The translations under genes were made by a program, and so were the position numbers. Shown piece by piece: positions 1 to 3,510 of a stretch of DNA of 5,237 nt. Position 1 is the first letter of the stretch. Each line of letters begins with the position of its first letter. Origin of the DNA: Nostocaceae cyanobacterium CSSed10_463m (GTDB taxonomy: Bacteria; Cyanobacteriota; Cyanobacteriia; Cyanobacteriales; Nostocaceae); NCBI GenBank assembly GCA_003556955.1, contig PWQB01000371.1, positions 1 to 5,237 of the forward strand, read 5' to 3'. The notes beneath the pieces are model-generated. The model saw only the letters and a program-made list of their open reading frames with translations. It searched no databases and was not told the DNA's origin.

Positions 1-1
1 A

Positions 2-118
2 GCGCTAACTCGCACAGTATCTCAGATTTTGAATGATTTAGAAGTCATCGACTTAACAGTAACTGAGCCGGCAATAGAAGAAGTGATTGGTAGGGTTTTT
101 CATGCAGGTGTGGTGTAA
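2..118 (+). CDS. ABC transporter ATP-binding protein, C-terminal fragment (5' end outside window)
   Basis: This is an open frame of 38 codons from base 2, ending at TAA 116-118; the start lies upstream of the window. The visible tail has the motif DLTVTEPAIEEVIGRVF. Tails of this form follow the nucleotide-binding domain in ATPases paired with ABC-2 type permeases of the DUF990 class. None of the Walker A, Walker B or signature motifs is in the window, so the call rests on the tail and on the ABC-2 permease 232 bases downstream on the same strand. The likely role is to drive export through that permease from the cytoplasmic face of the membrane. The substrate is unknown. Confidence 0.72.
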   Translation, partial: ALTRTVSQILNDLEVIDLTVTEPAIEEVIGRVFHAGVV

Positions 119-128
119 TTTGTAATTC

Positions 129-164
129 GTAATTTAAGAATGTATGTAGTAATTTAAGAATGTA
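129..164. repeat. Two direct copies of a 16-base AT-rich unit
   Basis: GTAATTTAAGAATGTA occurs at 129-144 and again at 149-164, a period of 20 bases. A looser TAATT-TGTAATTCGTAATT run precedes it. It lies just after the ATPase stop codon and is probably noncoding repeat DNA that expanded by slippage. No function is evident. Confidence 0.75.
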
Positions 165-224
165 GGGTGTGTTGTCGCGCAGCGCAACGCACCGTCAATA
201 ATTCAACGTGCTGTTACCCTACAG
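162..224. repeat. Hairpin-forming intergenic repeat
   Basis: Bases 166-193 fold into a compact hairpin. GGTG pairs with CACC, then a T-G wobble, then GTTG with CAAC, one unpaired T at 175, and CGC with GCG around a GCA loop. GTAGGG at 162-167 is also complementary to CCCTAC at 217-222, and CTGT at 211-214 to ACAG at 221-224, so alternative folds exist. Repeats of this GGTGCGTT...AACGCACC style are common between genes in Nostocales, as I recall; the copy number in this genome cannot be seen here. Confidence 0.6.
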
Positions 225-273
225 CATAATGCACTAACACAACTAATTTTGTGCATAAATCAAACTCAAACTC

Positions 274-328
274 TTGTGGGGAAGGGCAAAGATGCCCGCC
301 CAGAACAGGCAAGATGCCTGTTCCACAA
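274..328. repeat. Structured intergenic repeat with two nested hairpins
   Basis: An outer stem pairs TTGTGG (274-279) with CCACAA (323-328). It encloses two hairpins: GGGCA 284-288 with TGCCC 293-297, and GAACAGGCA 303-311 with TGCCTGTTC 315-323. Base 323 is shared, so the outer and inner stems compete by one pair. Similar GGCAAGATGCC-type dispersed repeats are typical of Nostoc and Anabaena intergenic DNA. It lies 22 bases upstream of the permease start, so it would be in the leader of any ATPase-permease transcript. It could influence mRNA processing, but that is inference. Confidence 0.65.
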
Positions 329-350
329 TAAAAAATTATTCGTGATTTAA

Positions 351-1139
351 GTGAAAAAAATTATTAGGAAAATTTTGACATTTCTTTCTGTTTACTACGC
401 CTATATGCTTGAGTATCGGGCAGAACTGATTTTATGGGTTTTGGCTGGGGCTTTACCAATTATCCTCATGGGTGTATGGATACAGGCGGCGCAAGGTGGA
501 CAGTTTGGTTTAACACCCGTGGATTTTGCCCGTTACTTTATTACGGTTTTCTTTGTTAGGCAACTAACAGTTGTCTGGGTAATTTGGGATTTTGAAAAGG
601 AAGTAGTAGAGGGTAAACTGTCATTCCGGTTATTACAACCGATAGACCCAGTATGGCATCACGTAGCGGGTCATCTTTCTGAAAGAGTTGCTCGCATACC
701 GTTTATATTACTATTAATTTTCTTGTTTTTTATCCTCTATCCCCAAGCTATTTGGTTGCCGAATTTAGGGCAGTTTTTACTGTTTGGGTTAGCGGTGATA
801 CTAGCTTTTGTCTTACGGTTTATAATTCAGTATACCTTTGGTCTGTTCGCCTTTTGGACAGAACGTGCTAGCGCTTTGGAAACTTTTTGGCTGTTATTTT
901 ATTTATTTTTATCGGGGTTAATTGCGCCTTTAGATATGTTTCCTGAACCTGTGCGAACAATAGTTATGTTGACACCTTTTCCCTATTTAATTAATTTCCC
1001 AGTTAGTCTTTTAGTGGGGCTACCGGTGGATGTAGTGCGGGGCTTTTTATCACTTGTCGGTTGGATATTGTTATTTTTGGGTGCAAATCGTCTGCTGTGG
1101 CGTGCGGGTTTAAAACGATATTCAGGTATGGGTGCTTAA
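351..1139 (+). CDS. ABC-2 type transporter permease (DUF990-like), exporter subunit
   Basis: The product is a 262-residue integral membrane protein, a normal length for this permease family. Hydrophobic stretches suggest six helices at about residues 26-46, 60-80, 115-132, 141-168, 178-198 and 232-250. A conserved-looking loop WDFEKEVVEGKLSFRLLQPIDP (residues 79-100) follows helix 2, and the protein ends in LWRAGLKRYSGMGA. Both features resemble ABC-2 permeases of the DUF990 type. It would form the membrane path of an exporter energised by the ATPase encoded just upstream; the substrate cannot be told. The start is GTG at 351: an in-frame TAA directly precedes it, and the next in-frame ATG (405) would remove the conserved-looking N-terminus. 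No clear Shine-Dalgarno sequence is visible. The 232-base gap to the ATPase is filled with repeats, so co-transcription is likely but not proven. Confidence 0.85.
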   Translation: MKKIIRKILTFLSVYYAYMLEYRAELILWVLAGALPIILMGVWIQAAQGGQFGLTPVDFARYFITVFFVRQLTVVWVIWDFEKEVVEGKLSFRLLQPIDPVWHHVAGHLSERVARIPFILLLIFLFFILYPQAIWLPNLGQFLLFGLAVILAFVLRFIIQYTFGLFAFWTERASALETFWLLFYLFLSGLIAPLDMFPEPVRTIVMLTPFPYLINFPVSLLVGLPVDVVRGFLSLVGWILLFLGANRLLWRAGLKRYSGMGA

Positions 1140-1217
1140 AAATTGCAAACGGTACTATTTCCCCATCTGTTGGTAGATTTGATTTCGATATATAGCAGTC
1201 CTATTTGAATTTTGATA

Positions 1218-1234
1218 GCTTGCGTGGCGTAAGC
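1218..1234. repeat. Short hairpin repeat (GCTTGCG-TGG-CGTAAGC)
   Basis: GCTTGCG at 1218-1224 and CGTAAGC at 1228-1234 form a 7-pair stem with one G-T wobble around a TGG loop. It lies in the 390-base gene-free stretch after the permease, near an ATATAGCAGTCCTATTTGAA segment that also looks like a dispersed Nostocales repeat. No T-run follows the stem, so it is not an obvious terminator. Confidence 0.5.
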
Positions 1235-1265
1235 CATACAAAACGACCTATACCTTGAGTCCTTT

Positions 1266-1293
1266 TTCCCTGTTCCCTGTCCCCTGTTCCCTA
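1266..1293. repeat. Heptanucleotide tandem repeat (STRR type), four units
   Basis: Four 7-base units follow one another: TTCCCTG, TTCCCTG, TCCCCTG and TTCCCTA. Units 3 and 4 each differ from the consensus by one base. Short tandemly repeated repetitive sequences of exactly this kind are well known in heterocyst-forming cyanobacteria. No coding role is expected. Confidence 0.8.
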
Positions 1294-1332
1294 CCTCTAC
1301 GAGTAAATCCAGAAACCAAACCGGATTCCTAT

Positions 1333-1515
1333 AGATCCCCGACTTCTTAGAGGATGCAGCTGGCTATTCAGGGGTGACACCCCTCACCCTAACGATTTCA
1401 AGGGTTTGAGGCTCAATCATCATAATGCGATCGCCTACAGAAGCCTTGTTCTTACGTTAAATGAGGGGTCTTACCCCCTATTCGCCATCTGTATCCTTAG
1501 AGAAGTCGGGGATCT
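1333..1515. mobile_element. MITE-like element: 183 bases, one long imperfect inverted repeat
   Basis: The ends are perfect 15-base inverted copies, AGATCCCCGACTTCT (1333-1347) and AGAAGTCGGGGATCT (1501-1515). The similarity continues inward with mismatches: 25 of the outer 30 positions match, and recognisable pairing reaches AACG (1391-1394) with CGTT (1455-1458). The arms are thus about 62 bases around a 60-base centre containing one HIP1 octamer. Each arm has its own small hairpin: AGGGGT-GAC-ACCCCT at 1370-1384, and AGGGGT followed by ACCCC at 1464-1477. There is no open frame. This architecture fits a non-autonomous miniature element. A target duplication is not clear, and the mobilising transposase is not in the window. 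It could instead be a dispersed palindromic repeat that does not move by transposase. Confidence 0.65.
1427..1434. other. HIP1 octamer GCGATCGC (in palindromic element)
   Basis: An exact copy of the highly iterated palindrome that is over-represented in many cyanobacterial genomes. It lies near the centre of the palindromic element and supports a cyanobacterial host. Confidence 0.9.
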
Positions 1516-1550
1516 GGGTATTAAGTTTTTTAACAAAAAATCCGCGAGAT

Positions 1551-1575
1551 TCCCCATCCCTCTATAGGGTGGGGA
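1551..1575. other. IS left-end subterminal hairpin (TnpA recognition site)
   Basis: TCCCCA (1551-1556) pairs with TGGGGA (1570-1575) and CCC (1558-1560) with GGG (1567-1569), around a TCTATA loop. T1557 is left bulged on the 5' arm. A GC-rich stem with an extruded T is the structure TnpA binds in IS608, so this is probably the left-end recognition hairpin. The bases just 5' of it, AGAT (1547-1550), would be the guide. Under the family pairing rule they fit a TTAA cleavage site with one G-T wobble. Confidence 0.65.
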
Positions 1576-1600
1576 TGGATAGCGGGGTAGAAACGAAATG

Positions 1601-1641
1601 CCCTTGAGTCGAAACTAACCACAGGTTAGTCGGCTCAAGGG
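1601..1641. terminator. Strong stem-loop downstream of tnpA, possible terminator
   Basis: CCCTTGAG (1601-1608) pairs with CTCAAGGG (1634-1641), and ACTAACC (1614-1620) with GGTTAGT (1624-1630). A small asymmetric internal loop separates the two stems, and the apex is ACA. It begins 28 bases past the tnpA stop codon, reading leftward. Only a loose T-rich tract (CATTTCGTTTC) follows on that strand; on the plus strand TTTTT lies 9 bases beyond. It may end the tnpA transcript or block transcription entering the IS. A structural role in the left end is also possible. Confidence 0.45.
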
Positions 1642-1668
1642 TGATTGAGTTTTTGCCAAATACCAATA

Positions 1669-2091
1669 TCAGCTATTTGGTTGTTTTTGGTTTTGGATAT
1701 ATTGCTTAACAGTTTCTAGAGAAGCGCCACCAACAGATATAACGCAATAAGCATCTGTCCAAAAACTAGGATCTTCTTTTTTCCAATAAAACTGTTTTAG
1801 ATATTCCTGAAATTCGCTTCTAATAATTCTGCTAGATGCAGATTTTAGCGAACTAACGAATTGAGAAATATTGTTGTCTGGGTGTAAGTCTACCAATAGA
1901 TGAACATGATTTTCTTCTCCGCTAAATTCTAATAACTTACTTTTGCGTTTAGAACATACACGGTCAATAACTTCTTGTAACTTACTTAATATTGCTTGAT
2001 TGATAACATCCTTGCGATATTTGGTTACTAGCACTATATGTAACTGAATATTGTAAACAGCGTGAGAAGCCCTGTTTAGAGTGGTTTCCAT
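1669..2091 (-). CDS. tnpA: IS200/IS605 family transposase TnpA (Y1 HUH single-strand transposase)
   Basis: A full-length 140-residue protein, the usual size for Y1 transposases. The HUH metal-binding pair is H62-V63-H64 within ENHVHLLVDL, and the catalytic tyrosine is Y131 in LETVKQYIQNQ. The segment FWTDAYCVISVGGASLETVK (110-129) matches the family's conserved C-terminal block, and TKYRK lies near residue 25. Enzymes of this family act as dimers. They bind the end hairpins as single-stranded DNA, cut both ends through a 5'-phosphotyrosine link, and excise and reinsert a circular single strand. The ATG at 2089-2091 is the natural start, but no Shine-Dalgarno sequence precedes it. A TATAAT hexamer lies only about 12 bases upstream, so expression is probably low. 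tnpB diverges 64 bases away. No truncation or frameshift is visible. Confidence 0.95.
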   Translation of the reverse strand: METTLNRASHAVYNIQLHIVLVTKYRKDVINQAILSKLQEVIDRVCSKRKSKLLEFSGEENHVHLLVDLHPDNNISQFVSSLKSASSRIIRSEFQEYLKQFYWKKEDPSFWTDAYCVISVGGASLETVKQYIQNQKQPNS

Positions 2092-2092
2092 A

Positions 2093-2121
2093 TTGACAAC
2101 TGATTATAGAGTGACTATAAT
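2093..2121 (+). promoter_or_regulatory. Consensus sigma-70 type promoter for tnpB
   Basis: A perfect -35 box TTGACA (2093-2098) and a perfect -10 box TATAAT (2116-2121) are separated by exactly 17 bases. Transcription should begin near 2128, giving a leader of roughly 28 bases before the tnpB GTG. The -35 box starts 2 bases from the tnpA start codon, so polymerase bound here would compete with tnpA initiation. Confidence 0.8.
2103..2108 (-). promoter_or_regulatory. Possible weak tnpA -10 box
   Basis: ATTATA on the plus strand reads TATAAT on the minus strand. No good -35 lies 17 bases upstream (the hexamer there is TGTATT). A start here would leave tnpA with almost no leader. It lies within the spacer of the tnpB promoter, so the two would exclude each other. 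Confidence 0.3.
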
Positions 2122-2139
2122 TAACAATACATCAAAACC

Positions 2140-2150
2140 AAGGAGGTGAT
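2140..2150 (+). promoter_or_regulatory. Near-perfect Shine-Dalgarno sequence for tnpB
   Basis: AAGGAGGTGAT is an almost complete match to the anti-Shine-Dalgarno end of 16S rRNA, and the AGGAGG core ends 9 bases before the start codon. It fixes GTG 2156 as the tnpB start, as does the in-frame TAG at 2153-2155. Confidence 0.85.
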
Positions 2151-2155
2151 AAATA

Positions 2156-3475
2156 GTGGCATTGCGTAGAGCAACATTTAGGCTATATCCAACCAAGAAA
2201 ATAAATGAAACATTGCACTACCACCGCAGACTCCATAAGGATCTGTATAATGCTGCTGTTTATCACCGTAAAACCGAATATCAAAAGTTTGGTAAATCGA
2301 CCAAATATCTAGACCAACAAAATTGTTTACCAGCATTCAAGGAGCAGTGGACAGAATATAAAAATATCAATTCCCAAGCATTACAAGCCACTCTAAAAAG
2401 AGTTGACTTTGCATTCAACAGATTTTTTACGGGTTTAACAAAATATCCCAAATTCAAATCAATTAGACATTATTCTGGCTGGACATATCCATCTGGTACA
2501 GGATGGAAAGTACACTCTATTGGTGATAACGGTTATTTAGAGTTAGCCAAAATTGCTCAAATTCAAATGCGTGGTAAAGCTAGGTTATGGGGAAATCCTA
2601 AAACTTGCGATATTGTTTACCGCAATGGTAAATGGTATGCCTCTATTGCATTAGAAATTGATGATGAACTGCTCAAAAATAGTCGTCAAACCAATACCGG
2701 GACAATAGCAATTGATTTAGGGTGTAAAGATGCAATTGCTTGGACTAATGGTGATAAGGATGGACTAATTGAAGCACCGAGATTTTTGAGAAAAGCAGAA
2801 CAGCAAATCAAAAAACTCAGTAAATCAAAACGTCGTAAACGCTCACCTAACTATAAGAAAAAACAGAAGGCTTCTAGAAGGTGGAAGAAAGCGCAGTCAA
2901 AAGTCAGCAAATTATGTCGTCAGGTTGCTAACAAAAGACAAGACTGGGTACACCAAGTTACAACACAAATAATTAGCGGTAATAGCATGGTTGTAACTGA
3001 GGAGCTAGAAGTTAAGAAAATGACTGCCAAGGCTAAGAAAGGTAAGCGCAAAAAGCAAAAAGCTGGTCTAAATAAATCAATCCTTGATGTAGGCATGGGA
3101 ATGATAAGGAGTGCCTTGAAATATAAATTGCAAGATGTTCAAGGCGTGTTTTTAGAAGTTCCTACCAAGAAGGTAAAGCCATCTCAAACTTGTCCTCAAT
3201 GTGGGCATCAAGAAAAGAAAAATTTAGCCCAGCGTATTCATGTTTGCGCTAATTGTGGTTATACTCAACAGCGTGATATTGCTGCTGCTGAAGTAATGCT
3301 GCTTTGGAGTCAAAATAATCTACCGGGGCTAGGAACTAACCTCGTAGACGCTGATGGGAGTAGCTCTACCAAAAAACGTCGGGCGACTGGCAGTTTGAGG
3401 CAACTATCCCAAATGAAGCGTCGGAAATCTCAACCTACTGGTGGGGATGTAGAAACCCCACCCTCAACGAAGTAG
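2156..3475 (+). CDS. tnpB: TnpB (IS605 OrfB), RNA-guided DNA endonuclease with RuvC fold
   Basis: A 439-residue protein, slightly longer than ISDra2 TnpB (about 408). The N-terminal wedge/recognition region has the typical FRLYPTKKINETL opening. The split RuvC core shows D187 in IAIDLG, E282 in VVTEEL and D374 in QRDIAAAE, so all three catalytic acidic residues are present. A zinc finger with C346, C349, C364 and C367 sits between the second and third motifs. A very basic lysine/arginine stretch spans about residues 213-260, likely RNA/DNA contact. Family members bind an RNA from the transposon right end and cut DNA next to a TAM, which helps retain the element after excision. Residues from about 386 onward are Ser/Thr/Lys/Arg-rich and follow the nuclease core; their sequence is probably shaped by the overlapping guide-RNA scaffold. 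The start is GTG with a strong ribosome site. The stop codon TAG (3473-3475) lies in the right-end hairpin. Confidence 0.95.
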   Translation: MALRRATFRLYPTKKINETLHYHRRLHKDLYNAAVYHRKTEYQKFGKSTKYLDQQNCLPAFKEQWTEYKNINSQALQATLKRVDFAFNRFFTGLTKYPKFKSIRHYSGWTYPSGTGWKVHSIGDNGYLELAKIAQIQMRGKARLWGNPKTCDIVYRNGKWYASIALEIDDELLKNSRQTNTGTIAIDLGCKDAIAWTNGDKDGLIEAPRFLRKAEQQIKKLSKSKRRKRSPNYKKKQKASRRWKKAQSKVSKLCRQVANKRQDWVHQVTTQIISGNSMVVTEELEVKKMTAKAKKGKRKKQKAGLNKSILDVGMGMIRSALKYKLQDVQGVFLEVPTKKVKPSQTCPQCGHQEKKNLAQRIHVCANCGYTQQRDIAAAEVMLLWSQNNLPGLGTNLVDADGSSSTKKRRATGSLRQLSQMKRRKSQPTGGDVETPPSTK

Positions 3476-3510
3476 GGTGGGGTAGTTCATGTTTGAGTTT
3501 TTTCTGATGG
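3300..3510 (+). ncRNA. Predicted omega/reRNA (TnpB guide RNA): scaffold in tnpB 3' end, guide from 3491
   Basis: In the IS605 family the TnpB guide RNA is read from the same strand as tnpB. It covers the end of the gene plus the right end and finishes in flanking DNA, which supplies the guide. Here the scaffold would run through the tnpB tail and the hairpin 3456-3482, ending with TAGTTCAT at 3490. This layout parallels the ISDra2 RNA, whose terminal hairpin is preceded by GAAT and followed by AGG and TTCAA. The guide would be the next 16-20 bases, starting GTTTGAGTTTTTTCTG. The 5' limit at 3300 is only approximate, since processing cannot be read from sequence. A separate promoter is not obvious; processing from the tnpB mRNA is plausible. 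Confidence 0.6.
3440..3490 (+). other. IS right end: subterminal hairpin, guide GAAA and cleavage site TTCAT
   Basis: CCCCACCC (3456-3463) and GGGTGGGG (3475-3482) form a perfect 8-pair stem with an 11-base loop. Directly 5' is GAAA (3452-3455); 3 bases past the stem is TTCAT (3486-3490). Under the IS608/ISDra2 recognition scheme, guide base 1 pairs with site base 2, guide 2 with site 1, guide 4 with site 4, and position 3 is A facing A. GAAA fits TCAT at every position, which supports cleavage after 3490. A rival stem also exists: GGTGGGG (3440-3446) can pair with the same CCCCACC (3456-3462) across a 9-base loop. Confidence 0.72.

Larger units (their letters stand above)
1530..3490. mobile_element. 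IS605-type insertion sequence (IS200/IS605 family), apparently complete
   Basis: A single-strand-transposing element of about 1.96 kb with divergent tnpA (minus) and tnpB (plus), the gene order of classical IS605. Subterminal hairpins lie near both ends (1551-1575 and 3456-3482). They share the strand TAGGGTGGGG (1565-1574 and 3473-3482), and there are no terminal inverted repeats, as expected for this family. The right end is set at 3490 by the guide and cleavage-site match described for that site. The left end is less certain. TTAA tetramers at 1521-1524 and 1530-1533 are candidates for the target/TAM sequence, so the true left boundary lies roughly between 1525 and 1535. The element sits between the palindromic element and the lepA stop codon without interrupting a gene. 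Confidence 0.85.

Noticed and set aside
1266..1293. CRISPR-like tandem repeats
   Set aside because: Units are 7 bases with no spacers. This is an STRR-type microsatellite, not a CRISPR array.
1140..1332. Rho-independent terminator for the permease
   Set aside because: The only clear stem (1218-1234) is not followed by a T-run, and no GC stem with a T tract lies near the stop codon.
1642..1655. Match between the predicted guide (TGTTTGAGTTTTT at 3490) and TGATTGAGTTTTT at 1642
   Set aside because: About 12 of 13 bases agree, but the run is mostly T and no TTAA-like TAM precedes the internal site, so self-targeting or duplication is not supported.
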